A stretch of 64,000 nt of DNA from assembly GCF_029577735.1 (NCBI RefSeq), contig NZ_JARQTO010000001.1, positions 1 through 64,000 on the forward strand, read 5' to 3'. The notes below the pieces were generated by a model. That model worked only from the letters and a program-made list of their open reading frames with translations, did no database searches and was not told the DNA's origin. Shown in pieces: positions 43,640-52,491 of this stretch (position 1 is the stretch's first letter; each line of letters opens with the position of its first letter). Source of the stretch: Exercitatus varius (GTDB lineage: Bacteria > Pseudomonadota > Gammaproteobacteria > Enterobacterales > Pasteurellaceae). The position numbers and the translations under genes are program-made.

Positions 43640-44622
43640 TATTGGTTACCTGCGGGTAATTTTACGGCAAGTTGTTCGGACCATTCGGCATCCGGCGCGT
43701 ATTTCACATAACCTACCGCCGTCATACCGCCTTTTAAGAAACGTTCGTATTGCTGAGCGATTTCCTGCGGTACCTGCAATTTCACTTTGAACATTAATTT
43801 TGTCCGTTCTTCCGTGGTCTCGACGGATTTCGGAGTGAATTGCGCGTTGTTGGAAACGAAGGTAATTTTGGCCGGGAACACCGCATCCACACCGTCCAAT
43901 ATGATACGGGCGTCATCTCCGATTTTAACCTGATTCATTTGGTGAGAGGTTAAGAACACGTTAATGTAAGTGTCGGTAGGATCCAACAGACTGATGACTT
44001 TGCCTCCGACCCCAAGTACGTTGCCCACTTCGGCAATTTGATATTCCACCCAACCGGCTTTCGGCGCTTTAATCAGCATATCGCTGTTTTGCGATTGCGC
44101 CTGATCCAATTGTGCCTGAGCCTGATTCACCGCCGCATCCGCTTCCGCTTTGGCGGCTTTTGCGGTGTTTAGCGCCGCCAGCGCCGCCCGGTAATTCGCC
44201 TGACGACGATCCAATTCGCTGGCGGAAACCAGATTTTCACGACGCAATTTTTGCGCATTGTCCAAATCCAGTTTCGCTACTTTGAGTTGTTGTTGTTGGG
44301 AATCGATTTGCGCAACGGCCCGCGCAACGGCTTCCTGTGCCCGTTGTTTTTGCGCATTCGCCGCATCTACTTGAGTTTGTGAAATGCTGGAAGACAGACG
44401 GGCGAGATTTTGCTCGGGTTGCACTTCATCGCCTTCCTGCACGTAAATTTCTTCTACTCGTCCAGAGTACAGCGTGGCGATATCTAAACGTTTCAGCTCC
44501 AAACGACCGTTAACGGCGGCAATGCCGGGCAGATCTTCGGTTTTTAATTTTCCGTTATACCAAACGGCGCCGCCTGCAAGGGCCGCCGCCACAAGCGCGG
44601 CAACGATAAATTTTGCTTTCAT
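43639..44622 (-). CDS. yhiI: HlyD-family membrane-fusion protein (YhiI-like)
   Basis: 327 residues. An N-terminal membrane anchor (FIVAALVAAALAGGAVWY), a split biotinyl-lipoyl domain (VEEIYVQEGDEVQPEQNLARL ... ADMLIKAPKAGWVEY-like DMLIKAPKAGWVEYQIAEVGNVL), and a long helical hairpin between them rich in Ala/Gln/Lys (about 75-170). Bridges the inner-membrane ABC pump and the outer-membrane channel. First gene of the efflux operon, divergent from the TetR gene; stop overlaps the rbbA start (TAATG). Confidence 0.9.
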   Translation of the reverse strand: MKAKFIVAALVAAALAGGAVWYNGKLKTEDLPGIAAVNGRLELKRLDIATLYSGRVEEIYVQEGDEVQPEQNLARLSSSISQTQVDAANAQKQRAQEAVARAVAQIDSQQQQLKVAKLDLDNAQKLRRENLVSASELDRRQANYRAALAALNTAKAAKAEADAAVNQAQAQLDQAQSQNSDMLIKAPKAGWVEYQIAEVGNVLGVGGKVISLLDPTDTYINVFLTSHQMNQVKIGDDARIILDGVDAVFPAKITFVSNNAQFTPKSVETTEERTKLMFKVKLQVPQEIAQQYERFLKGGMTAVGYVKYAPDAEWSEQLAVKLPAGNQ

Positions 44623-44713
44623 AATTATTCCTTATACTTACTCAAGCCAAGCGAACTAATGAAATTAGTATAGCAATATTATATTGTGCCGTATTTTCAC
44701 TTCAACCGACAAA

Positions 44714-44732
44714 AAGCAACAAAGTGTTGCTT
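44714..44732. promoter_or_regulatory. Probable TetR-type operator
   Basis: AAGCAAC-AAAGT-GTTGCTT is a perfect 7-bp inverted repeat with a 5-bp spacer, between divergent yhiI and the TetR-family gene. A third half-like AAGTTGCT follows at 44738-44745. Confidence 0.55.
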
Positions 44733-44778
44733 AATTTAAGTTGCTCGGTTACAGTGTGAAAAATTCAAAAGAGAAGCA

Positions 44779-45348
44779 ATGATGAAAAAACAAGACATTC
44801 GGGTGGAAAAAACGCTGCACAAAATCCGAACGGCATTCTTAGATTTGCTGGATGAAAAGGAATTCGAACAGATCACGGTGCAGGATATTCTGAACAAAGC
44901 GAAAATCAATCGTTCCACATTTTACAAATATTACATGAACAAAAATGAAGTGGCGTTAGCCTTAGTGAGCGAATTGAAGCTGATTTTCGGTTCCGACTTG
45001 GAGCAGCGTTTCACCATTTCGACCCTGGAATTTGCCAAACTGATGCGACCGGTGTTTTTGGCGAATCAGGATTTGGTGCGTAAAATCAGCAAAATCCGCA
45101 CACCCAAAATTCATTTTCTGGAAGATTTGCGGGAAATGGTGAAAATGGCGTATGTGAAACATCAACGTCATTGTTCCGATTTTTCGCTGGAAGAGCTTAA
45201 TTTTCAAGGACATTTGTTCGGCACCATATCCTTAACCGTGTTGCAGTATTTTATCGAACACGACATTGAACTGTTTGAAACCCGAGCCGTAATAGAAAAT
45301 ATTACGGAAGTATTTAATTTATTGATTATTAAGGATAAAGACGAGTAA
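44779..45348 (+). CDS. TetR/AcrR-family transcriptional regulator
   Basis: 189 residues. N-terminal HTH: KIRTAFLDLLDEKEFEQITVQDILNKAKINRSTFYKYYMNKNEV (about residues 12-55); the rest is helical with no recognised ligand pocket. Probably represses the divergent yhiI-rbbA-yhhJ-OMF pump and itself through the palindrome at 44714. Two ATGs in a row (44779, 44782) leave a one-residue uncertainty. Confidence 0.88.
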   Translation: MMKKQDIRVEKTLHKIRTAFLDLLDEKEFEQITVQDILNKAKINRSTFYKYYMNKNEVALALVSELKLIFGSDLEQRFTISTLEFAKLMRPVFLANQDLVRKISKIRTPKIHFLEDLREMVKMAYVKHQRHCSDFSLEELNFQGHLFGTISLTVLQYFIEHDIELFETRAVIENITEVFNLLIIKDKDE

Positions 45349-45388
45349 AATCTGCCTTTTTCGTCCATAACGATTTTCTCATAAACCA

Positions 45389-47092
45389 ATGAAACGATTA
45401 TTTTTATTTTTAACCTTAATTTTGACCGCACTTTCGGCGCAGGCGGGATTGTTCGGCGCCGCCGAATCGCGTTTTTTGCCGGCCGACGACGCTTTTCAAT
45501 TTTCATCGGAACAGCGGGATAATCGGCTTACGCTAAACTGGCAAATCGCCGAGGATTATTATTTATACCGCAAAGAAATTCGGCTGCGCGGGAAAAACGT
45601 CACATTGGGCGAAACGGATTTTCCGCAGGGTAAAGTTCATCAGGACGAATTTTTCGGCGAAACGGAAATTTATATGAATCAACTGGCGCTAACCGTGCCG
45701 TTGCAGGATGCGACGGACAATGCCGAAGTTGAAGTGACCTATCAGGGCTGCACCAAAGGATTTTGTTATCCGCCGGAAACTCAAACCGTGGCGTTGACGA
45801 AGCCGGCGGACGGAAAAAGTGCGGTCAAAAAAACAGATGAAAATTTGACCGCACTTTTAAACGGCGCGAGCGAGCAGGATCAATTGGCGGCGCGTCTGTT
45901 TCGGTCGAAATATGCGGTGTTCTGGTTTTTTCTGTTGGGATTGGGCCTGGCGTTTACTCCTTGCGTGTTGCCGATGTTGCCGTTACTGTCCGCTGCGGTC
46001 GTCGGACGAGGACAGCGTCCGAACGGCCGGCGCGCTTTTGCGCTGAGTTTCGTTTATGTGCAGGGAATGGCGCTGACTTACACCTTGCTCGGATTGATTG
46101 TCGCGGCAATCGGGCTGTCGTTTCAGGTGGCGTTGCAAAGCCCGGCGGTATTGATTACTTTGTCCGCGCTGTTTGCGCTGCTGGCGGCGTCTATGTTCGG
46201 CGCGTTCAATTTGCAACTGCCGGCAAGCTGGCAGACGAAGCTTACTCAAATCAGCCAAAACCGGCAATCCGGCGCCTTCGGCAGCGTATTTGTGATGGGC
46301 ATGCTGGCGGGATTGGTGGCGTCGCCTTGCACTTCCGCGCCGCTTTCCGGCGCGTTGCTGTATGTGGCGCAGTCGGGAGATTTGGTCACCGGCGCCGTTA
46401 CGCTTTATTTATTGGCGCTGGGCATGGGCGTGCCGCTAATTCTGATTACTCTGTTCGGCAATCAAATTCTGCCGAAATCCGGCGCCTGGACGAACCGGGT
46501 GAAAGAGCTGTTCGGCTTTATTTTATTGCTGCTGCCGGTGATTCTGCTTGAACGCGTATTTCCCGATTGGTCTGTGCCGCTATGGGCGGTGTGGACGATT
46601 GCTTTCTGCTGCTGGCTGGCGTCCGAATATTATTGGCTCGGATTGCTGGTTTCGCTGGCGGCGTTTTTTGCCGTATATGCGTTTCATCATGACGAATCGA
46701 CGGAAAGTGCGGTCAAAAAATCCGCTGTTTTTCGCCCGCACTTTACCCGAATCGACAGTTATAACGAGTTGCAACAAGCCTTGGCGGCAAATCCGAAAGC
46801 GATAGCCATGCTGGATTTATATGCGGATTGGTGCGTCGCCTGCAAAGAATTTGAAAAATATACGTTTCCCGCTTCTGAGGTGCAAAAAGCGTTTGAAAAC
46901 GTTCTGCTGTTACAAGCGGATATGACCAAAAACAGCGCGGAAAACACGGAATTAATGAAACGGTTGAATGTGATGGGACTGCCGACCATTATTTTCTTCG
47001 AGCAATCGGGCAGGGAAATTCAGGGCGCGCGCGTCACCGGTTTTATGGAAGCTCAACCTTTTGCGGATTGGGTTAACGGATTAACAAAATAG
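45389..47092 (+). CDS. dsbD: Thiol:disulfide interchange protein DsbD
   Basis: 567 residues, full family length. Signal peptide (LFLTLILTALSAQAG), N-terminal periplasmic domain with the CTKGFC pair, eight-helix membrane domain with FTPCVLPMLPLL and SPCTSAPLSG cysteines, and a C-terminal thioredoxin domain with DWCVACKEFEKY. Moves electrons from cytosolic thioredoxin to periplasmic DsbC/CcmG. Both linkers between domains are encoded by inverted uptake-signal pairs (45815-45858 and 46704-46744), and a third signal encodes part of the signal peptide. A Dyp peroxidase gene follows after 13 bp. Confidence 0.95.
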   Translation: MKRLFLFLTLILTALSAQAGLFGAAESRFLPADDAFQFSSEQRDNRLTLNWQIAEDYYLYRKEIRLRGKNVTLGETDFPQGKVHQDEFFGETEIYMNQLALTVPLQDATDNAEVEVTYQGCTKGFCYPPETQTVALTKPADGKSAVKKTDENLTALLNGASEQDQLAARLFRSKYAVFWFFLLGLGLAFTPCVLPMLPLLSAAVVGRGQRPNGRRAFALSFVYVQGMALTYTLLGLIVAAIGLSFQVALQSPAVLITLSALFALLAASMFGAFNLQLPASWQTKLTQISQNRQSGAFGSVFVMGMLAGLVASPCTSAPLSGALLYVAQSGDLVTGAVTLYLLALGMGVPLILITLFGNQILPKSGAWTNRVKELFGFILLLLPVILLERVFPDWSVPLWAVWTIAFCCWLASEYYWLGLLVSLAAFFAVYAFHHDESTESAVKKSAVFRPHFTRIDSYNELQQALAANPKAIAMLDLYADWCVACKEFEKYTFPASEVQKAFENVLLLQADMTKNSAENTELMKRLNVMGLPTIIFFEQSGREIQGARVTGFMEAQPFADWVNGLTK

Positions 47093-47105
47093 AAGAGGAC
47101 AAAAT

Positions 47106-47996
47106 ATGACAGCACAAAGCGGTATTTTATTGGAACATTGCAAAGCGGGCATTTATTTGGAAGCGGATATTACGGATTTCGCGGCAATTCCGCAGGCGTG
47201 CCGCGATTTTTGCGCGCGTTTGGACGGTTTTCTGGCGCAGTATCCCGACGCCAATTTAGGCGCCGTGCTGGCGTTCGGTCACCAAGCCTGGCGCCGGCTT
47301 GCCGGGGCGGATTCGGCGCCGCAACTGAAATCTTTCACCGCTTTAGGCAAAGGCGGTTTAAGTGCGCCGGCAACCCAAAACGATTTGCTGGTGCATATTC
47401 AGTCGGATCGTCCCGATGTGAATTTCAGCGTGGCGCAGGCGGCGGTGGCGGCGTTCGTAAGTGCGGTCGAAATTCGCCAGGAAATTCACGGTTTCCGTTG
47501 GGTGGAAGAACGGGATTTAACCGGTTTTATCGACGGCACGGAAAATCCGAAGGACGAACAGCGCGCGGCGGTGGCGTTAATTGCGGACGGTGCGGACGCC
47601 GGCGGCAGTTACGTATTTACTCAGCGCTGGGAACATGATTTGGATAAATGGGCGAAATTATCCGACGAGAAACAGGAAAGCGTTATCGGGCGCACCAAAC
47701 CGGACAGCGTGGAACTGGACGATGTGCCGCCGACATCTCACGTCGGACGGGTGGATTTAAAAGAAAACGGCGAAGGCTTGAAAATTCTGCGTCAGAGCCT
47801 GCCGTACGGAACGGCGAGCGGCACCAACGGCCTGTTCTTTATTTCCTATTGCGCCCGTCTGCACAATATCGAACAGCAATTATTGAGCATGTTCGGCGAA
47901 CTCGACGGCAAAACCGACCGATTGTTGGGATTCACCAAACCGGTCACGGGCAGCTATTATTTTGCGCCGTCTCTGGACGCGCTGAAAGCGCTTTAA
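47106..47996 (+). CDS. Dyp-type heme peroxidase (YfeX-like)
   Basis: 296 residues, cytosolic (no signal or Tat peptide), so of the YfeX type rather than the exported EfeB type. Heme-pocket marks: GFIDGTENPKDE (GxxDG motif with the distal Asp), the proximal His in PPTSHVGRVDL, and the distal Arg expected in LRQSLPYGTASGTNGLFFISY. Family members oxidise porphyrins and dyes with H2O2; the natural substrate is not settled. GAGG before ATG 47106, and only 13 bp after dsbD, so co-transcribed. Confidence 0.9.
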   Translation: MTAQSGILLEHCKAGIYLEADITDFAAIPQACRDFCARLDGFLAQYPDANLGAVLAFGHQAWRRLAGADSAPQLKSFTALGKGGLSAPATQNDLLVHIQSDRPDVNFSVAQAAVAAFVSAVEIRQEIHGFRWVEERDLTGFIDGTENPKDEQRAAVALIADGADAGGSYVFTQRWEHDLDKWAKLSDEKQESVIGRTKPDSVELDDVPPTSHVGRVDLKENGEGLKILRQSLPYGTASGTNGLFFISYCARLHNIEQQLLSMFGELDGKTDRLLGFTKPVTGSYYFAPSLDALKAL

Positions 47997-48021
47997 TTCT
48001 GCAAAAAACAATGAAAAAATC

Positions 48022-48044
48022 GCCCGCACTTTGCGGGCTTTTTT
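48022..48044 (+). terminator. Terminator after the Dyp peroxidase gene
   Basis: GCCCGC (48022-48027), loop ACTTT, GCGGGC (48033-48038), then six T's. Confidence 0.88.
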
Positions 48045-48055
48045 GATCGGATCCG

Positions 48056-48084
48056 TAGCATTGCGCAATCGTTTGCGATATAAT
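48056..48084 (+). promoter_or_regulatory. purH promoter with PurR box
   Basis: GCGCAATCGTTTGCGA (48063-48078) matches all fixed inner positions of the E. coli PurR consensus (GCAAnCGnTTnC). It abuts the -10 TATAAT (48079-48084); a weak -35 TAGCAT lies at 48056-48061. Binding there would block polymerase. Confidence 0.78.
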
Positions 48085-48135
48085 GCCGCGGATTTTTTAT
48101 GAAAGCTAACCGTTCTAATCAAAAAGGAAATAACC

Positions 48136-49734
48136 ATGCAAACTCGTCCTATTCGTCAAGCGTTATTAAGCGTGTCTGACAAAACCGGCATTGTGGAATT
48201 CGCACAAGGCTTGGTGCAACGCGGCGTTAAATTATTATCAACCGGCGGAACCGCTAAATTACTGGCAGACAGCGGTTTGCCGGTGACCGAAGTGTCCGAT
48301 TACACCGGTTTCCCGGAAATGATGGACGGTCGGGTGAAAACGCTTCATCCGAAAGTGCACGGCGGAATTTTAGGTCGTCGCGGTACGGACGATGAAGTGA
48401 TGCAAAAACACGGTATCGAAGCCATCGATATGGTAGTGGTGAATCTTTATCCTTTTGCCCAAACGGTGGCGAAACCGAATTGCACATTGGAAGATGCGGT
48501 GGAAAATATCGACATCGGCGGGCCGACTATGGTGCGTTCTGCGGCGAAAAATCACAAAGATGTGGCGATCGTGGTGAATAATTCGGATTTTGATATGGTT
48601 TTAGCGGAAATGGATCAGAATCAAAACGGTTTAACTTTGGAAACCCGTTTCGATTTGGCTATTCGTGCGTTTGAACATACCGCGCAATACGATTCCATGA
48701 TCGCTAATTATTTCGGTCAAATGGTGAAACCTTATTTTGCTGCGGCGGAAGAAGACAAAGAGGCGAAGTGCGGTCAATTTCCGCGGACTTTAAATTTGAA
48801 CTTCATTCGCAAACAAACCATGCGTTACGGTGAAAACAGCCATCAAAACGCGGCGTTTTACGTAGAGAAAGAAGTGAAGGAAGCCTGCGTTTCCACCGCC
48901 AGACAATTACAGGGCAAAGCGCTTTCTTACAATAATATTGCAGATACCGACGCCGCATTGGAATGTGTCAAATCTTTCGATGAGCCGGCTTGTGTGATCG
49001 TGAAACACGCGAATCCTTGCGGTGTGGCGTTGGGCAAAGATGCGTTGGAAGCTTATAACCGCGCTTATCAAACCGATCCGACCTCCGCATTCGGCGGCAT
49101 TATTGCGTTCAACTGCGAATTGGATGAAGCGACCGCGAAGGCTATCGTCGAACGTCAATTCGTGGAAGTGATTATCGCACCGACGGTTTCAGCGGCGGCA
49201 GTTGAGGTGGTGAAAGCGAAGAAAAACGTGCGTTTGTTGGAATGCGGCGCATTAAGCAAACCGCAACCTCGCCTGGATATGAAACGCGTGAACGGCGGTT
49301 TATTGGTTCAGGACGCCGATTTAGGCGAAGTCACCGTTGACGATTTGGAAGTGGTGAGCAAACGTAAACCGACCCGACAGGAATTAGAAGACATGCTATT
49401 TTGCTGGAAAGTGGCGAAATTCGTGAAATCCAATGCGATTGTTTATGCGAAAAACAACCAAACCATCGGTATCGGCGCCGGTCAAATGAGCCGCGTGTAT
49501 TCGGCGAAAATCGCGGGCATCAAAGCGCAAGACGAAGGGTTGGAAGTGAAAGGCTGCGTGATGGCGTCGGACGCTTTCTTCCCGTTCCGCGACGGCATTG
49601 ACGCCGCCGCCGAAGTGGGGATTGAATGTGTCATCCATCCGGGCGGTTCGATGCGCGATCAGGAAGTTATCGATGCGGCGGACGAACACAACATGGTGAT
49701 GGTATTGACTAAAATGCGTCATTTCCGTCACTAA
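48136..49734 (+). CDS. purH: Bifunctional AICAR formyltransferase / IMP cyclohydrolase
   Basis: 532 residues. N-terminal MGS-like cyclohydrolase domain (ALLSVSDKTGIVEFAQGL, STGGTAKLL, TLHPKVHGGIL) and C-terminal AICAR transformylase (RYGENSHQNAAFYVE, KHANPCGVA, SAFGGIIAFN, SDAFFPFRDGIDAA, PGGSMRDQEVI). Performs the last two steps of de novo IMP synthesis. AAGGAAA precedes ATG 48136. Under a PurR box; purD follows 412 bp later beyond a palindromic element rather than directly, as one would expect in a tight purHD operon. Confidence 0.97.
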   Translation: MQTRPIRQALLSVSDKTGIVEFAQGLVQRGVKLLSTGGTAKLLADSGLPVTEVSDYTGFPEMMDGRVKTLHPKVHGGILGRRGTDDEVMQKHGIEAIDMVVVNLYPFAQTVAKPNCTLEDAVENIDIGGPTMVRSAAKNHKDVAIVVNNSDFDMVLAEMDQNQNGLTLETRFDLAIRAFEHTAQYDSMIANYFGQMVKPYFAAAEEDKEAKCGQFPRTLNLNFIRKQTMRYGENSHQNAAFYVEKEVKEACVSTARQLQGKALSYNNIADTDAALECVKSFDEPACVIVKHANPCGVALGKDALEAYNRAYQTDPTSAFGGIIAFNCELDEATAKAIVERQFVEVIIAPTVSAAAVEVVKAKKNVRLLECGALSKPQPRLDMKRVNGGLLVQDADLGEVTVDDLEVVSKRKPTRQELEDMLFCWKVAKFVKSNAIVYAKNNQTIGIGAGQMSRVYSAKIAGIKAQDEGLEVKGCVMASDAFFPFRDGIDAAAEVGIECVIHPGGSMRDQEVIDAADEHNMVMVLTKMRHFRH

Positions 49735-49739
49735 GAATT

Positions 49740-49773
49740 GTTACTTTTCTTTGCGTTGCCAAAGAAAAGTAAC
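49740..49773. repeat. 14-bp perfect inverted repeat after purH
   Basis: GTTACTTTTCTTTG (49740-49753), 6-nt loop, CAAAGAAAAGTAAC (49760-49773), five bases after the purH stop. There is no T-run of note. Forms the left part of the purH-purD intergenic element. Confidence 0.75.
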
Positions 49774-49787
49774 CAAAAGAAAGGCAA

Positions 49788-49910
49788 CCCTGCTTTGCCT
49801 TTTTTCCTAAAAATAGTTTAATTTACTTAACGGAAAATTTGTAAACTCGCTACGCTCACACAGTACAAATTTTCCTATAAATTAAACCATTTTTAGGCGG
49901 CAAAGAAGGG
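49788..49910. repeat. 123-bp imperfect palindrome in the purH-purD gap
   Basis: Outer arms CCCTGCTTTGCC (49788) and GGCAAAGAAGGG (49899), middle arms starting CCTAAAAAT (49806) and ending ATTTTTAGG (49897), inner arms GGAAAATTTGTA and TACAAATTTTCC, with a 20-nt loop centred near 49853. No coding potential. The rest of the 412-bp gap (49911-50146) shows an uptake signal at about 49951 and no gene. Confidence 0.75.
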
Positions 49911-50146
49911 AACCCATTTAGGAAATATCAAAATTTGTTAAAAATTAACCGCACTTTATGTTCGGTTCAGTCCCCGCCTGAAATGCCTGAGTGACTTGAA
50001 TTTTCGTTAAAAAATTTCAATAAAGCGAAGGACGGTATTGAAGTCGGGCGTGTTTCTTTGGGTTCGTTTTTCTTTGTATAAGCGAAGAAAACGGACAGAA
50101 AAATAAGCATTGGATTAAGAAAAAATAAATTAAAGGATACCCAAAT

Positions 50147-51436
50147 ATGAACATCCTCATCATCGGTAACGGCGGTCGCGAACATGCACTTGCTTGGAAA
50201 GCGGCGCAGTCACCATTAGCGACGAAAGTTTTTGTTGCGCCTGGAAATGCAGGTACGGCATTGGAAAGTGCGGTGGAAAATGTGAACATTTCCGCAACGG
50301 ATGTGCCCGCCTTAGTAAAATTCGCGCAGGACAATAATATCGGTTTAACCATCGTAGGACCCGAAGCTCCGTTGGTTGTAGGCGTGGTGGATGCTTTTGA
50401 GAAAGCGGGTTTAACCATTTTCGGGCCGCGTCAATCCGCCGCGCAGTTGGAAGGTTCCAAAGCCTTTACCAAAGATTTTCTGGCTCGTCATCATATTCCG
50501 ACGGCGGAATATCAAAATTTCACCGATGTGGAGCAGGCGCTGGCTTATGTGCGTGAAAAAGGTGCACCGATTGTCATTAAAGCGGACGGTTTAGCCGCGG
50601 GCAAAGGCGTAATTGTTGCGATGACCTTGAGCGAAGCGGAAGCCGCCGTTAAAGACATGCTTTCCGGCAATGCGTTTGGTGATGCGGGTAGTCGCGTGGT
50701 TATCGAAGAATTTTTAGACGGCGAAGAAGCCAGTTTCATCGTGATGGTGGACGGCGAACATGTCGAACCGATGGCAACCTCGCAAGATCACAAACGCGTA
50801 GGCGAAGGCGATAAAGGTTTAAACACGGGCGGCATGGGCGCTTATTCGCCGGCGCCGGTAGTCACTCAGGAAATCCACAATCGCGTAATGGAACAGATTA
50901 TTTACCCGACCGTGCGCGGCATGGCGGCGGAAAATAATGTGTACAAAGGTTTCTTATACGCCGGCTTGATGATCGATAAAAACGGCCAACCGAAAGTGAT
51001 TGAATTCAACTGCCGTTTCGGCGATCCCGAAACCCAACCGATTATGATGCGAATGAAATCGGATTTGGTGGAGCTTTGCTTAAAAGCCTGCAAAGGCGAA
51101 TTGGATCAAATGAAATCGGAATGGGCAACGCAAGCGGCGTTAGGCATTGTGCTGGCCGCCGAAGGTTATCCGGGCGATTATCGCAAAGGCGATGAAATCA
51201 CCGGCATTCCGGCTCAGGCGACGCCGGGGGAAAAAGTTTTCCTGGCGGGCGTTGCGGAAAAAGACGGCAAGTTCGTCACCAACGGCGGTCGCGTACTTTG
51301 TGTGACGGCGCTTGGCGACAGCGTTTTCGAAGCGCAGCAAAAAGCCTTGAAACTTGCCGAACAAGTAAACTGGACGGGGCGTTTCTATCGCCGTGACATC
51401 GGTTATCGCGCGGTGGCGAGAGAAAAAAACGTTTAA
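50147..51436 (+). CDS. purD: Phosphoribosylamine-glycine ligase (GARS)
   Basis: 429 residues. ATP-grasp enzyme joining glycine to phosphoribosylamine, second step of purine synthesis. N-terminal MNILIIGNGGREHALAWK, PGNAGTA, IVGPEAPLV; ATP-grasp loop PIVIKADGLAAGKGVIVA; GGMGAYSPAP; metal-binding VIEFNCRFGDPETQ. AAAGGA precedes the start. An uptake signal encodes ESAVENVN near residue 45. Ends at a strong terminator. Confidence 0.97.
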   Translation: MNILIIGNGGREHALAWKAAQSPLATKVFVAPGNAGTALESAVENVNISATDVPALVKFAQDNNIGLTIVGPEAPLVVGVVDAFEKAGLTIFGPRQSAAQLEGSKAFTKDFLARHHIPTAEYQNFTDVEQALAYVREKGAPIVIKADGLAAGKGVIVAMTLSEAEAAVKDMLSGNAFGDAGSRVVIEEFLDGEEASFIVMVDGEHVEPMATSQDHKRVGEGDKGLNTGGMGAYSPAPVVTQEIHNRVMEQIIYPTVRGMAAENNVYKGFLYAGLMIDKNGQPKVIEFNCRFGDPETQPIMMRMKSDLVELCLKACKGELDQMKSEWATQAALGIVLAAEGYPGDYRKGDEITGIPAQATPGEKVFLAGVAEKDGKFVTNGGRVLCVTALGDSVFEAQQKALKLAEQVNWTGRFYRRDIGYRAVAREKNV

Positions 51437-51440
51437 TTTT

Positions 51441-51477
51441 TTGCCCGCACTTTGAGAAAAAGTGCGGGCAATTTTTT
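51441..51477. terminator. Terminator with variant uptake signal, after purD
   Basis: TTGCCCGCACTTT (51441-51453), 5-nt loop, AAAGTGCGGGCAA (51459-51471), then T's. Convergent purD and LysR genes lie on either side. Confidence 0.9.
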
Positions 51478-51486
51478 CATTGTTTT

Positions 51487-52359
51487 TTACGCCGGATTTA
51501 ACTCCAGCAAATACTGAGTGAAACTGCGGATAGTCGGCACCGTGCCGCGGTTTTTGTAGTAGATGACGGAAAGCGGAACGCTCGGCATTTCCCAGTCCGG
51601 CAGCACGTTTACCAATTCCGGCATTTGCTCGCCTACAAAAGTCGGCAGCATCCCGATGCCCGTTCCCTGCTGAATAAAATGCGCCGCCAGCAAGTAATCG
51701 TTAACCGTTAATTTTCCCGTCGGAATAATCTCGATCCGTTGATTTCCCTGTGTAAGCCGCCACGGCAGCGAAAGCGCGTGCACGACGATTGAGTGGCGGT
51801 AAATATCTTGCGGGTTGTGAATCGGCTCGTGTTGTTTGAGATATTCGGGGGCGGCGTAGATGCCGAATCGAATATCCAGAAATTTTCGCACTACGACATT
51901 TTCGTTTTCAATGGAACCCACCCGAATGGCGATGTCAATGCCGTCCTGAATCATATTGATTTTTTGCGGACTTTGATGAATGTCGAGGCTGACATTCGGA
52001 TTTTCCGCTAAATAAGCGGGCAAATACGGCGCAATCAGCATGCGCATAATATCGCCGGCAACGGAAATCCGCAGCAGGCCGTTGGGTTTGGTTAAGCTGT
52101 CCTGCACGCCGGAAACCGCCTGTTCGGCAAGTTGCAGCATTTGCTGCGCTCGTTGGAAAAAAGGCTGGCCTAAATCGTTTAGCGTCACGCCTTTTTTACC
52201 GCGATCCATCAATTTTGAACCTAACGCTTGTTCCAGTTGTGTCATGCGACGACTTAAACGGGAAATGGGAACGCCTGTTAGTTCCGAAGCAAGGTGCAGA
52301 CTACCCGCCTGCACCACGGAAACAAACAAGCGCATATCATCCAGACTAACTTTTTCCAT
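51487..52359 (-). CDS. LysR-family transcriptional regulator
   Basis: 290 residues. N-terminal winged HTH: MRLFVSVVQAGSLHLASELTGVPISRLSRRMTQLEQALGSKLMDR (about residues 9-55), then a LysR substrate-binding domain (LRISVAGDIMRMLIAPYLPAYLAENPNVSLDIH). Resembles the CrgA/YafC-like subgroup. Lies downstream of the AEC transporter gene on the same strand, 132 bp away, so it may or may not regulate it. Inducer unknown. Confidence 0.9.
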   Translation of the reverse strand: MEKVSLDDMRLFVSVVQAGSLHLASELTGVPISRLSRRMTQLEQALGSKLMDRGKKGVTLNDLGQPFFQRAQQMLQLAEQAVSGVQDSLTKPNGLLRISVAGDIMRMLIAPYLPAYLAENPNVSLDIHQSPQKINMIQDGIDIAIRVGSIENENVVVRKFLDIRFGIYAAPEYLKQHEPIHNPQDIYRHSIVVHALSLPWRLTQGNQRIEIIPTGKLTVNDYLLAAHFIQQGTGIGMLPTFVGEQMPELVNVLPDWEMPSVPLSVIYYKNRGTVPTIRSFTQYLLELNPA

Positions 52360-52491
52360 GTGCGGTTCCTTTAGATTGATGAATATTAACGTGTTTTGAT
52401 GAATGATAGGTCATCTTTCCGTTTTTGCAATAAAAATCGGCGGAAAAAGCAGGATTGTTCAATAAATAGAACGTATCGTTGCGTAGCATAA

